In this document: positions 22,867-31,599 of the stretch, one piece after another
Position numbering within the stretch: position 1 is the stretch's first letter
Layout of the letters: each line of letters opens with the position of its first letter
Assembly (NCBI GenBank): GCA_963712835.1
Contig: CAVQJJ010000011.1
Coordinates: 310,001-374,000 of the forward strand
Length of the DNA: 64,000 nucleotides
DNA from: DATARH01 sp963712835
GTDB lineage: Bacteria > Pseudomonadota > Alphaproteobacteria > ATCC43930 > CGMCC-115725
Reading direction: 5' to 3'
The notes under the pieces: generated by a model
Told to the model about the DNA's origin: nothing
The model's input: only the letters and a program-made list of their open reading frames with translations
Databases searched by the model: none
Translations under genes and position numbers: made by a program

Positions 22867-25483
22867 AAGCCTGAGTGCCGCGCAGGATCGCGGCGAGCTC
22901 GGGAATGCACGAACCGCAATTGGTGCCCGCGCGCAACGCACGGCCAATCGCGGCAACGCTCGTCAGCCGTCGCTCGGCGATCGCGTCGAGCAGGGTTTTG
23001 AGCCCCACCGCGAAGCATGAGCAGACCGTGCGCCTGGCCGGTCCGGTCGCGATCTCACCGCCGCATCCCGCGAGCAGTGTCAGCCGCGCGGCCGGCGCGA
23101 CCTCTCCGCCCAGACATGCAGCCAAATCCTCGCGCGTCGGCAAGTCCTCCGCTCGGCGCGCCAGCAGCAGGCACGCCTCCAGCCGCTCATCGACGATGCC
23201 GGCATAGCGAAACGCGCCTCGCGCCGGATCGGCGTAGATGACCATTTCCGTATCCTCCGGCACACCGAGCAGCGTGGAGACCCATGCCTGCGTCCCCTGC
23301 CCGCTCGGCAGCGGCTCCCAGCCGGCGAGTTCGAACGCTTGGCCTTGCGCCAGCGGCGCGCGCGCCCAGTAGTAGGGGCCTGCCTCGGGCGGCGTTCCGT
23401 CGCGCTGAAGAAGCAAACCCCGCCAGAACGTCGCGACCGGCGATATCCGCGCCGGCGCCCCCTTGAGTTCCGGCTGCCCGGAGACCGGGTCGGTCGCCGC
23501 GCCGGCGAGCCGCCCGATCGGCCCCGCCGATGAGTAGGCATCGGTCCAATGCATCGGCGCAAAGATCTCGCCGACGCGCTGCGCGGTCGTCAGGCGGACC
23601 GGCATCACCGCGCGTCCGTGCGGGGTCTCCACCTCGACGAGGCCGCCCGGCGCCAGGTTCAGCCGCTCGGCATCCGCGGGGTGCATGTCGAGCAGCGGCT
23701 CGCGCTGGTGCGTCATCAGGCGCGGCACCAGCCCGGTGCGCGTCATCGTGTGCCATTGGTCGCGTATCCGGCCGGTGTTGAGCACCAGCGGCCAGTCGCC
23801 ATCGGCTGGGTGCGCCAAGGGTCGATAAGGGGTCGGCACCAAGCGCGCCTCGAAGCGCGTGATCCGCCGCGTGCCGGCCGGTGCCTCGCCACGCGGCACA
23901 GGCCACTGCACCGGCACGAACTGGTCGTATTCCTCGTCGGTGATCTCCGCCAATCCGCCGATGTCGAAATGCCGCTTGCCTTGGTTTTCGAAAGCCGAGA
24001 GCGCGGCGTGTTCGCGGAAGATATCCGCCGGGCCGCGATACGCGAAGGCCTCGCTCCAGCCCAGGCGCCGGGCGACCTCGCGCAGCATCCACCAGTCGGG
24101 CCGCGCCTCGCCGGGCGGCGTGCGAAAGCCACGCTGGCGGGAGATGCAGCGCTCGGAATTGGTGACCGTGCCGTCCTTCTCGCTCCACCCCCCGGCGGGC
24201 AGCACGACATCGGCAACGCGCGTCGTATCGGTCGGCCAGCAATCGCTAACGACGACAAAGGGGCATGCAGTGAGCGCCTCGCGCACCCGCCCCGCGCGCG
24301 GCATGCTGTCGGCCGGGTTGGTGCCCATGATCCACAGCGCCTTGACCCGGCCGTCCAATACCGCGTCGAACAGCTCGACGGCTTTGAGGCCCGGCCGGGT
24401 CGCAAGACGCGGCGCCTCCCAAAAGCGGCGCACGCGATCGATTGCGTCTTCGGTAAACCCCATATGCGCGGCGAGCTGGTTGGCGAGGCCGCCGACCTCG
24501 CGCCCGCCCATCGCATTCGGCTGCCCGGTCAGCGAGAACGGTCCCGTGCCCGGCCGACCGAGGCGGCCGGTCGCGATGTGACAATTGACGATCGCATTGA
24601 CCTTGTCGGTGCCGGACGCGGATTGGTTCACGCCCTGCGAATAAAGCGTGACGGTGCGTTCGGTGGCGGCGAACCAGTCATAGAACCGCGCCAGGCCGCC
24701 GACCGGCAGATCGGACAGCGCCGCGACGGCCTCGAGCGAAGGCGCCATGTTCTGCGCAACCCTAACCGCGTCGGAAAAGCCCGTGGCGGTCGGGTCGCAG
24801 ACACCGCAATCGGCGAGATGCGCCAGCAGCCCGGCAAACAGCGCGACATCGCTGCCGGGCCGCAGCGCAAGGTGCAAATCGGCAAGTTCACAGGTCGCCG
24901 TGCGACGCGGATCGACCACTACGACCCGCGTGCCGCGTGCCTCCCTGGCCGCGGCGAGGCGCTGGAACAGCACGGGATGGCACCACGCCATATTGCTGCC
25001 GACGAGCACGACGAGGTCGGCTTGCTCGACATCGTCATAGCAGCCGGGGACGATGTCCTCACCAAAGGCGCGGATATGGCCCGCGACCGACGAGGCCATG
25101 CAGAGGCGCGAGTTGGTGTCGATGTTGCCGCTGCCGATAAAGCCTTTCATCAGCTTGTTGGCGACGTAATAGTCCTCGGTGAGGAACTGGCCGGAGACGT
25201 AAAACGCCACCGAATCCGGGCCATGTGTAGCGACAGCCTGCGCAAAACGGCCGGCAACGAGGTCGAGCGCCTCGTCCCAACTCGCTTCGCGGCCGCCGAT
25301 CCGCGGTCGCATCAGCCGGCCGGCGTCGCTCAGGGTTTCACCCAGCGCGACGCCCTTCGAGCACAATCGTCCGCGATTGGCGGGGTGGTCGGGATCGCCG
25401 GAGATCGTCCCGTCGCCAGCCGCCAGCACGCCGCAGCCGACGCCGCAATAAGGACACGTCGTCCTGACCGGAGCCGCCGTCAC
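22865..25483 (-). CDS. nasA: Assimilatory nitrate reductase catalytic subunit
   Basis: 872 residues from the GTG at 25483. It reduces nitrate to nitrite in the cytoplasm with bis-MGD molybdenum. The N-terminus binds a [4Fe-4S] cluster (CPYCGVGC...RGRLCSKG, first 45 residues). The molybdopterin oxidoreductase core follows (YSQGVNQSASGTDKVNAI, MGTNPADSMPRAG), then the dinucleotide-binding domain (LNTGRIRDQWHTMTRTG). The C-terminus is a BFD-like [2Fe-2S] domain (VCSCFAVG...NCGSCIPE). The GTG overlaps the nirD stop (GTGA), which decides this start over an ATG at 25501. It is the last gene of the narK-globin-nirBD-nasA operon. Confidence 0.96.
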   Translation of the reverse strand: MTAAPVRTTCPYCGVGCGVLAAGDGTISGDPDHPANRGRLCSKGVALGETLSDAGRLMRPRIGGREASWDEALDLVAGRFAQAVATHGPDSVAFYVSGQFLTEDYYVANKLMKGFIGSGNIDTNSRLCMASSVAGHIRAFGEDIVPGCYDDVEQADLVVLVGSNMAWCHPVLFQRLAAAREARGTRVVVVDPRRTATCELADLHLALRPGSDVALFAGLLAHLADCGVCDPTATGFSDAVRVAQNMAPSLEAVAALSDLPVGGLARFYDWFAATERTVTLYSQGVNQSASGTDKVNAIVNCHIATGRLGRPGTGPFSLTGQPNAMGGREVGGLANQLAAHMGFTEDAIDRVRRFWEAPRLATRPGLKAVELFDAVLDGRVKALWIMGTNPADSMPRAGRVREALTACPFVVVSDCWPTDTTRVADVVLPAGGWSEKDGTVTNSERCISRQRGFRTPPGEARPDWWMLREVARRLGWSEAFAYRGPADIFREHAALSAFENQGKRHFDIGGLAEITDEEYDQFVPVQWPVPRGEAPAGTRRITRFEARLVPTPYRPLAHPADGDWPLVLNTGRIRDQWHTMTRTGLVPRLMTHQREPLLDMHPADAERLNLAPGGLVEVETPHGRAVMPVRLTTAQRVGEIFAPMHWTDAYSSAGPIGRLAGAATDPVSGQPELKGAPARISPVATFWRGLLLQRDGTPPEAGPYYWARAPLAQGQAFELAGWEPLPSGQGTQAWVSTLLGVPEDTEMVIYADPARGAFRYAGIVDERLEACLLLARRAEDLPTREDLAACLGGEVAPAARLTLLAGCGGEIATGPARRTVCSCFAVGLKTLLDAIAERRLTSVAAIGRALRAGTNCGSCIPELAAILRGTQA

Positions 25484-25833
25484 GCGGCGCTCTCGCCACA
25501 AGCCTCCAGGATCGGCATCTGCAGCCAGATCCGCTCGCCTTCAAGCCGGACTGGAACGACCGGTGTGCTCCCCTCGTCGGGGGCTTCGGCCTCGCCGCTA
25601 TCGAGCTTGATGACCCAGCCGTGCAGCGGGCACGCCACCGCGCAGCCCTGCACGATCCCTTCGGAGAGCGGGCCCGCGCGATGCGGACAACGATCGACCA
25701 GCGCGAAGATTTCATCGTCGGCGGTGCGGAACACCGCGATCGGCCGAGCCGCTCCCGACCGGGTGACGCGCCGCGCGCCGCGGCGCGGGATGTCGTCGAG
25801 GCTCCCGATCTCGATCCAGCGTTCGGCGGACAT
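25480..25833 (-). CDS. nirD: Nitrite reductase small subunit, Rieske type
   Basis: 117 residues, starting MSAERWIEIGSLDDIP. It keeps both Rieske ligand pairs, CPH in VDRCPHRAGPLSEG (about 47-50) and CPLHGW (about 66-71), so it likely carries a [2Fe-2S] cluster, unlike the cluster-less enterobacterial NirD. It partners NirB in NADH-dependent reduction of nitrite to ammonium. The ATG at 25833 sits two bases after the nirB stop; an upstream TTG is less likely. Confidence 0.93.
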   Translation of the reverse strand: MSAERWIEIGSLDDIPRRGARRVTRSGAARPIAVFRTADDEIFALVDRCPHRAGPLSEGIVQGCAVACPLHGWVIKLDSGEAEAPDEGSTPVVPVRLEGERIWLQMPILEACGESAA

Positions 25834-25834
25834 C

Positions 25835-28285
25835 TCAGCCAAGCTCCGCCATCAGGTGGTATTCGTGCGCTTCGGCGCCGGCGGCGCGCTTGGCCCACGG
25901 ATCGGTCTGCACCGCGCGCTGCGCGACGAGGAAGCGCTCGTGCAGCGCCTGGCGATTGTCAGGGTCGGCGACGATACGCTCGCGCACATAGTCGATGCCG
26001 ACCCGCGCGACCCAGGGTGCCGTCCGCTCGAGGTAACGCGCTTCCTCGCGGTAGAGCTGCATAAAGGCGCCGACATATTCGAGCACCTCGGCCTCGGTGG
26101 CGACGCGCACCAGATGGTCGGTAACGCGCACCTCCATGCCGCCATTGCCGCCAACCACGACGTCGTAGCCGGCCTCGACGCAGACAACGCCAAGGTCCTT
26201 GATCGTCGCCTCGGCGCAATTGCGCGGGCAGCCGGAGACCGCGAGCTTCACCTTGTGCGGGGTCCACGAGCCCCAGCACATCTGCTCGATCTTGACCCCG
26301 AGCCCGGTCGAATCCTGCGTACCGAAGCGGCACCATTCGCTGCCGACACAAGTCTTCACCGTGCGCAGCGCCTTGCCGTAGGCGTGGCCGGAGACCAGAC
26401 CCGCTTCGTTGAGCTCGCCCCAGACGGCGGGGAGCTGCTCCTTCTTGACGCCCAGCAGGTCGATGCGCTGGCCGCCGGTGACCTTGACCGTGGGGATCGC
26501 GTATTTATCGGCGACATCGGCGATAGCGCGCAGCTCGCGCGGGTTGGTGAGACCGCCCCACATTCGCGGCACAACCGAGAAGGTGCCGTCTTTCTGGATG
26601 TTGGCGTGTACCCGCTCGTTGACGAAACGCGACTGCGCGTCGTCGCGATAGCTCTCGGGCCACGCGCAGATCAAATAGTAGTTGAGCGCCGGGCGGCATT
26701 TCTGGCAGCCGTCGGCGCTTTTCCAGCCGAGCGCCTCGCGCACCTCGGCGATCGTTATGAATTCGCGCTCGCGGATCGCCCGGCGCACGAAATCGTGGCC
26801 GTGATCGGTGCATTTGCACAGTGGCGGGTCGGCGCTGTACGCGACCGCGCCGCCCATATGGGCGAGGATCGCCTCGACCTTCCCGGTGCACTGGCCGCAC
26901 GAGGCCGAGGCCTTGGTGTGCGCGCGCACCGCGTCGAGCGTCGCGAGCCCCTTTTCGCGGATCGCCGCGCAAATGCGTCCCTTGGACACGCCGTTGCAGT
27001 CGCAGACCTGCTCGCTGTCGGGCATCGCCGCGATGTCGATCTTGGGCGCCGGCGCCCCCGCACGTTCGGCGAAGGCGCGGCCAAAGACCAGCTGGTCGCG
27101 GAACGCCGACACGTCGGTCTTGTCGCGCATCAGCTGGACGTACCACGGGCCGTCGGCGACGTGGCCGTAGAGCACGCTGCCGACGACCCGGTTGTCGCGC
27201 AGGATGACCTTCTTGTACACGCCGCGCCGCGCGTCGTGCAGCGTGATCTCCTCGTCGGCCTCGTCGGCCGCGGCCAGCGCGCCCGCCGAGAACACGTCGA
27301 CGCCGGTGATCTTGAGGCTGGTGAAGACCGGCGGCGGGGCATAAGCCGCTTCTTCGTCGCCGGCGAGCCGCGCGCCGCACACTTTCGCCTGCTCCCAGAT
27401 CGGCGCGACGAGGCCGAATACCTGACCGTTATGCTCGATGCATTCACCGACCGCGTAGATGTGAGGGTCGCTGGTGCGCATGTCGTCACCGACGAGCAGG
27501 CCGCGGTTGACATCGAGCCCGGCGGCACGCGCCAAGTCGATATTGGGGCGGATGCCAATCGCCAACACGACGAGATCGGCGTCGATCTTCCGGCCGTCGG
27601 CGAGTTGCACGCCCTCCGCCCGCTCCTCGCCGAGGATCTCTTCGGTCTGGCCGTCGGTAAAAAACGCGATGCCGCGCGCATCGAGATCGCGTTGCAAGAG
27701 TTCGCCGGCGGTCGCGTCGAGCTGGCGCTCCATGAGCGTCGACATCAGATGCACGACCGCGACCGACATGCCACGGCGCTTCAGTCCCCACGCCGCCTCG
27801 AGACCCAGAAGCCCGCCGCCGATCACCACCGCACGCTTGTGGCGCGCGGACGCCTCGACCATCGCGTCGACATCGGCGATGTCGCGAAAGGAGCGCACGC
27901 CGGGCAGAAGCAGCCCGGGGATCGGCGGCGCCAGCGGCTTCGACCCGGTGCCGAGCAGCAGCTTGTCGTAGGCGATGGGTTCGTCCCCGACCGTCACCGT
28001 CTTCGCCGCCGGATCGATCGCCGTCGCCGGCGCGCCGGTAAGCAAGGTCACGCCATGCTCGGCATACCAGCCGTGCCCGTTGACGACGATGTCGTCGACC
28101 GTCTTCTCGCCGGCCAGTACCGAAGACAGCATGATGCGGTTGTAGTTGGGGTGCGGCTCGGCGCCGATGACGGTGATCGCGTAGCGCCCCGGCGCGCGCG
28201 TCAGCAACTCCTCGACCGTCCGCATCGCCGCCATGCCGTTGCCGACAACGACGAGCCGCTCCTTGGCAAAAGCACGTCCGTCCAT
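25835..28285 (-). CDS. nirB: Assimilatory NAD(P)H nitrite reductase large subunit
   Basis: 816 residues. It reduces nitrite to ammonium with six electrons. Domain order: FAD/NAD(P) pyridine nucleotide-disulfide reductase (LVVVGNGMAAMRTVEELL about 9-26, VVIGGGLLGLEAAWGL), two BFD-like [2Fe-2S] segments (CDCNGVSKG...SCGQC and CKCTDHG...GCQKC), a ferredoxin-like half-domain (HANIQKDGTFSVVPRMWGG), and the siroheme/[4Fe-4S] domain with TCVGSEWC and SGCPRNCAEA. The ATG at 28285 is three bases from the globin stop. Confidence 0.97.
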   Translation of the reverse strand: MDGRAFAKERLVVVGNGMAAMRTVEELLTRAPGRYAITVIGAEPHPNYNRIMLSSVLAGEKTVDDIVVNGHGWYAEHGVTLLTGAPATAIDPAAKTVTVGDEPIAYDKLLLGTGSKPLAPPIPGLLLPGVRSFRDIADVDAMVEASARHKRAVVIGGGLLGLEAAWGLKRRGMSVAVVHLMSTLMERQLDATAGELLQRDLDARGIAFFTDGQTEEILGEERAEGVQLADGRKIDADLVVLAIGIRPNIDLARAAGLDVNRGLLVGDDMRTSDPHIYAVGECIEHNGQVFGLVAPIWEQAKVCGARLAGDEEAAYAPPPVFTSLKITGVDVFSAGALAAADEADEEITLHDARRGVYKKVILRDNRVVGSVLYGHVADGPWYVQLMRDKTDVSAFRDQLVFGRAFAERAGAPAPKIDIAAMPDSEQVCDCNGVSKGRICAAIREKGLATLDAVRAHTKASASCGQCTGKVEAILAHMGGAVAYSADPPLCKCTDHGHDFVRRAIREREFITIAEVREALGWKSADGCQKCRPALNYYLICAWPESYRDDAQSRFVNERVHANIQKDGTFSVVPRMWGGLTNPRELRAIADVADKYAIPTVKVTGGQRIDLLGVKKEQLPAVWGELNEAGLVSGHAYGKALRTVKTCVGSEWCRFGTQDSTGLGVKIEQMCWGSWTPHKVKLAVSGCPRNCAEATIKDLGVVCVEAGYDVVVGGNGGMEVRVTDHLVRVATEAEVLEYVGAFMQLYREEARYLERTAPWVARVGIDYVRERIVADPDNRQALHERFLVAQRAVQTDPWAKRAAGAEAHEYHLMAELG

Positions 28286-28287
28286 TG

Positions 28288-28701
28288 TCAGCTCTCCGGA
28301 TAGGCGGCGGCGATCATCACCCCCGACAGCGCGCCGTAGGCCTCGGCCCATGCCGCGCTGACCTCAGGGGTGAAGTCGGGGCCGAGCCCCTGCCCCAAGG
28401 TCCACAGCAGCGCCGCGCCGACCGGCGCGTAATGCTCGGCGCGAACGCCGTAGCCGACATGACGCTTCGCCAGCTCCTGCGCGACCGGGACGACCGCACC
28501 GAGATTGCTGAGGTTGGTCACCACGGTGGTGATCGCGCCCATCAGCTTCTGCCCTTGGACGCCCATATCGCCGTGAAACAGCGTCCTGGTTTCAGGCGCC
28601 GTCTCGAACAGGCGGCCGTAGAACAGCGCAGCCGCCTGCTCGGCGATGGGCGCAACCTTGGCGAAGCTCGCCTGGACCAGCGCGACCTGCTGCGGGGTCA
28701 T
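28288..28701 (-). CDS. Single-domain haemoglobin (Hmp/Vgb-type globin)
   Basis: 137 residues with no reductase domain. MTPQQVALVQASFAKVAPIAEQAAALFYGRLFE is a standard globin A-B helix opening. The proximal His is in AKRHVGYGVRAEHYAPVG (about 85), as in Vitreoscilla and flavohaemoglobin globin domains. Placed between narK and nirB, it probably scavenges nitric oxide formed when nitrite accumulates, or supplies oxygen. It is ten bases from the narK stop and three bases from the nirB start. Confidence 0.9.
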   Translation of the reverse strand: MTPQQVALVQASFAKVAPIAEQAAALFYGRLFETAPETRTLFHGDMGVQGQKLMGAITTVVTNLSNLGAVVPVAQELAKRHVGYGVRAEHYAPVGAALLWTLGQGLGPDFTPEVSAAWAEAYGALSGVMIAAAYPES

Positions 28702-28710
28702 GGCGCGCCC

Positions 28711-30093
28711 CTAGACGCGCGCTTGCGCGAGGTTGGTCGGCGCCAGCTGAGCGAACAGCGTCTTGCGCAGGTAATACCACCAGGTTACGGCGATGCAGGT
28801 GATGTAATAGGTGAGGAACACTTCGAGCGCGAGGTGCGGCCCGCCGGTCGCGGCGATCGAGGCACCGAAACTGCGCGGGATCAGATAGCCGCCGCAGGCG
28901 CCGATCGCCGACACAAAGCCGATGACCGCCGCGCTCTCGATGGCCGCGGCCTTGACGGCCATCACACGGCCCGCCTCGCCAGCGCCCTTCGCCGCGCGCA
29001 GCCTCTCCTCGCGGAAGATCGACGGGATCATCCGGAAGGTCGAGCCGTTGCCGACCCCGGTAGTGATGAACAGCACCAGGAACATCGCGAGGAAGCCCGG
29101 GAAGCTCTTGATGTCGACGTAGTACATGACGCCCATGGTCGCGAGAGCCATCGCGACGAAATTCCAGAACGTCACGCGCGCGCCGCCGATCTTGTCCGCC
29201 AAGAGCCCACCGAACGGCCGCGCCACCGAGCCGACCAGCGGCCCGAGGAACGCGACCGCCACCGTGATCCCCGGAAACTGCGTCTTGATGAGCAGCGGAA
29301 ACGCCGCCGAATAGCCGATGAACGACCCGAACGTGCCGATATAGAGCCACGACATCACCCAGGTGTGCTTGCGTCCGGTGATGGCGAGCTGGTCCTTGAA
29401 GGTCGAGCGCGCGTTACCGAGGTTGTTCATGTACCGGGCCGCGCCATAGACCGCGATGGCGACCAGCGGCAGCCATATCAACCCGGCGTTTTGTAAGAAG
29501 ACGCCGGCCACCGGAGTCGCCTGGTACAAATTGATGATGCCGAACCCCATCAGGATCGGCACGAGCAGCTGCACCGTGCTGACGCCGACATTACCGCCAG
29601 CGGCGTTGAGACCGAGCGCCCAGCCCTTCATCCGGTCGGGATAGAAGAACGAGATATTGGCCATGCTCGACGCGAAATTGCCGCCGCCTAGGCCCGCCGT
29701 CGCCGCCACGGCGAGCATCAGCCCGTAAGGCGTATCCGGCTGCGTCACGAAATAGGCGAGCAGCGTCGTCGGGATGAAGAGCAGCGTCGCGCTGACGATC
29801 GTCCAGTTTCGCCCGCCGAAGATCGGCACCGCGAAAGTATAGGGGAACCGCATCAGCGAGCCGATCAGCCCCGGCAGCGCCACGAGCTGGAACAACTGCT
29901 CGGTCGAATAGTGAAAACCCGCCGCCGGCAGCTTCGTCGCGACGATGCTCCAGATCAGCCAGATCGAGAAGCCGAGATGTTCGGCCAGGATCGAGAAGAT
30001 CAGATTGCGGCGGGCGATGGTCTTGCCCTTGGTCTCCCAGAACTCAGTGTCCTCGGGATTCCAGTCGGAAATCCAGGTTTCGCGCTTGCTCAT
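28711..30093 (-). CDS. narK: Nitrate/nitrite MFS transporter
   Basis: 460 residues, about 12 transmembrane helices of the NarK/NasA nitrate-nitrite porter group. Family signatures include the conserved Gly-rich ATAGLGGGNFASSMANISFFYP (cut here for length: GLGGGNFASSM and ISFFYP) near helix 5, and LGLNAAGGNVGVS. The start at 30093 follows from MSKRETWISDWNPED, the usual N-terminus; upstream in-frame codons lie in the leader RNA. First gene of the nitrate operon, about 195 bases downstream of the predicted sigma-54 start site. Confidence 0.94.
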   Translation of the reverse strand: MSKRETWISDWNPEDTEFWETKGKTIARRNLIFSILAEHLGFSIWLIWSIVATKLPAAGFHYSTEQLFQLVALPGLIGSLMRFPYTFAVPIFGGRNWTIVSATLLFIPTTLLAYFVTQPDTPYGLMLAVAATAGLGGGNFASSMANISFFYPDRMKGWALGLNAAGGNVGVSTVQLLVPILMGFGIINLYQATPVAGVFLQNAGLIWLPLVAIAVYGAARYMNNLGNARSTFKDQLAITGRKHTWVMSWLYIGTFGSFIGYSAAFPLLIKTQFPGITVAVAFLGPLVGSVARPFGGLLADKIGGARVTFWNFVAMALATMGVMYYVDIKSFPGFLAMFLVLFITTGVGNGSTFRMIPSIFREERLRAAKGAGEAGRVMAVKAAAIESAAVIGFVSAIGACGGYLIPRSFGASIAATGGPHLALEVFLTYYITCIAVTWWYYLRKTLFAQLAPTNLAQARV

Positions 30094-30290
30094 CTTTGCC
30101 CTGTCACGACGCGCCGGCCGCCGGGAAACCGGTGACGAAGGTTCCCGAATGGCTCGACTGTCTCCAGTGGGCCATCCTTGGTCCACGATCACGATGGGAG
30201 GCGACAACCGCCTCGCGACTGGATCATCCCGCCTTTGGGATCACCCCGGCTCCCGCTATTGCGCTGCGGCGTTTGCCGCTGGGAGCAGAC
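30094..30290 (-). promoter_or_regulatory. Structured leader RNA, candidate NasT antitermination target
   Basis: Between the predicted transcription start (about 30288) and narK, the minus strand can fold several hairpins: TCCC-AAAGGC-GGGA, whose hexaloop has A at 1 and G at 4 like ANTAR target loops; GAGGCG-GTTGT-CGCCTC; ACTG-GAGA-CAGT; and CGGGAA...TTTCCCG close to the gene. NasT proteins bind such leaders elsewhere to allow read-through; the exact fold here is inference. Confidence 0.5.
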
Positions 30291-30298
30291 AACGAAAG

Positions 30299-30315
30299 AG
30301 CAAAGGCTGTGCCAA
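30299..30315 (-). promoter_or_regulatory. Sigma-54 (RpoN) promoter of the nitrate operon
   Basis: On the minus strand TTGGCAC-AGCCT-TTGCT gives the GG (-24) and GC (-12) elements with exact spacing, matching TGGCACG-N4-TTGCW at all but one base. It implies NtrC control by nitrogen status. Confidence 0.75.
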
Positions 30316-30367
30316 GACCAAGAAGACTGAAACATTAGCAATTCGAGAACCAGTATTCCTGAATAAT

Positions 30368-30412
30368 TGCCCGGTTTTCGGGCACAGGATGATTTTTTGT
30401 GCGTCGCACAAC
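30368..30412 (-). promoter_or_regulatory. Two palindromes upstream of the sigma-54 promoter
   Basis: TGCCCG-GTTTT-CGGGCA (30368-30384) and TTGTGC-GTC-GCACAA (30398-30412) lie 55-110 bases upstream of the -24 element, where enhancer sites for NtrC or another activator are expected. Neither is a clean NtrC site. Confidence 0.35.
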
Positions 30413-30444
30413 TTTTAGGCAAGTAAAACGCATGTGGCGTTTTC

Positions 30445-31599
30445 TCAAAAGCAAGGATCGAAACTGGCGCCGTCCATAAACCGGTCGGGGCCCATCACGA
30501 TCGGGTGTGGGGAGGCCGGCAATTGCCAATCCGTCACGTGGCGGCCTTCGCTCTTTATCCAAGCCGTCGGCACCGACATCCCGAGCCTGGCGGCCGCCTC
30601 GGCGTAAAGATCGGGGCGGAAAATCGCCGCTACGGATTCCGCATCCACATCTGCTTCGAGATAGCCCCAGCGTCGCATCTCGCGCAGGAACCATTCGGCA
30701 TGGGATCGCCAGGGAAAATTCGCCGCACTGGCGCAGAAGGTCGAGATGTCCGCCGCGGCAGGCATCGCCGAGGCGCCGGGCAGCGAGGTCGCGATAATAT
30801 CAGCCGGAAGACCGAGATACCGGTGTTCAGCGAGCAAGCGAGCGACGATCGGTGTACTGGCCGGGTCGTCGCAATACGCGCCAGCGCGTAGCACCGCCCT
30901 CAGCGCAGCCTGCATTCTGGCGGGCTGCTCCTCGGCGATGCGTCGCCGCACCGCGAAGACCTTTTCGGTGCTGTTGCTCCAGATGGCGCTCGATGTCGCC
31001 ACCGTGCGGCCCAGCCCCGTGCGCGCAGCGATCGCCCCCCACGGCGCGCCGGCGCAGAACCCGTCGATCTTGCCGGCTGCCAGCGCATCGACTGTCTCGG
31101 CCGGCGGAACCACGGTGAACGCGACATCAAGCGCCGGGTCGATGCCCCCCGCGGCGAGCCAATAGCGCAGCAGCAGATTATGGGTCGAGAAGGTATGCAC
31201 GGCGGCAAGCACCGGCCGTTCGCTGCGCTCGCGGATCAGCGCACCGAACCGCCGCGCCGTCTCGATCGCCGGCGCGCCGCCATCGCCCAGCACCGGCGCG
31301 GCCCATCGTTCGGCCAGCGTCACGGTGTTACCATTGAGGCTCAGCGCCGCCGGTACAACGATCGCTTCCGGCCCACTGCTCCCGCTGAGGCTCATCGCCA
31401 TCGCCAACGGCGGCAGCATCATCGCGCCGTCGAGCAACCCATACGCCAGCTTGTCGGCGACATTCGCCCAAGACGGCTCGACCGACAGCAGGGCTTCGAT
31501 GTTCTCGGCAGCAAAATAGCCGCACTCCCGCGCAACGATCAGCGGGGCGGCGTCGGTCAGCCGCAAAATGCCAATGCGGAACACGGTGTCACTCGTCAT
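30445..31599 (-). CDS. nasS: NasS-type nitrate sensor (soluble NrtA/CmpA-like protein)
   Basis: 384 residues of the nitrate-binding NrtA/CmpA fold (FRIGILRLTDAAPLIVARECGYFA at the start, split here as FRIGILRLTDAAP; later GFCAGAPWGAIAARTG and YCDDPASTPIVARLL). It has no signal peptide or lipobox and sits directly after nasT with an ATGA overlap, so it is the cytoplasmic sensor NasS rather than a transporter component. In studied systems NasS sequesters NasT until nitrate or nitrite binds. No NrtBC permease genes are present, which supports the regulatory role. Confidence 0.87.
   Translation of the reverse strand: MTSDTVFRIGILRLTDAAPLIVARECGYFAAENIEALLSVEPSWANVADKLAYGLLDGAMMLPPLAMAMSLSGSSGPEAIVVPAALSLNGNTVTLAERWAAPVLGDGGAPAIETARRFGALIRERSERPVLAAVHTFSTHNLLLRYWLAAGGIDPALDVAFTVVPPAETVDALAAGKIDGFCAGAPWGAIAARTGLGRTVATSSAIWSNSTEKVFAVRRRIAEEQPARMQAALRAVLRAGAYCDDPASTPIVARLLAEHRYLGLPADIIATSLPGASAMPAAADISTFCASAANFPWRSHAEWFLREMRRWGYLEADVDAESVAAIFRPDLYAEAAARLGMSVPTAWIKSEGRHVTDWQLPASPHPIVMGPDRFMDGASFDPCF

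Noticed and set aside
23549..28303. A 1584-codon plus-strand ORF antisense to nasA-nirD-nirB
   Set aside because: It mirrors three fully recognisable genes with conserved catalytic motifs; its composition (Arg, Ala, His, Asp rich, no domain) is that of a GC-driven shadow frame.
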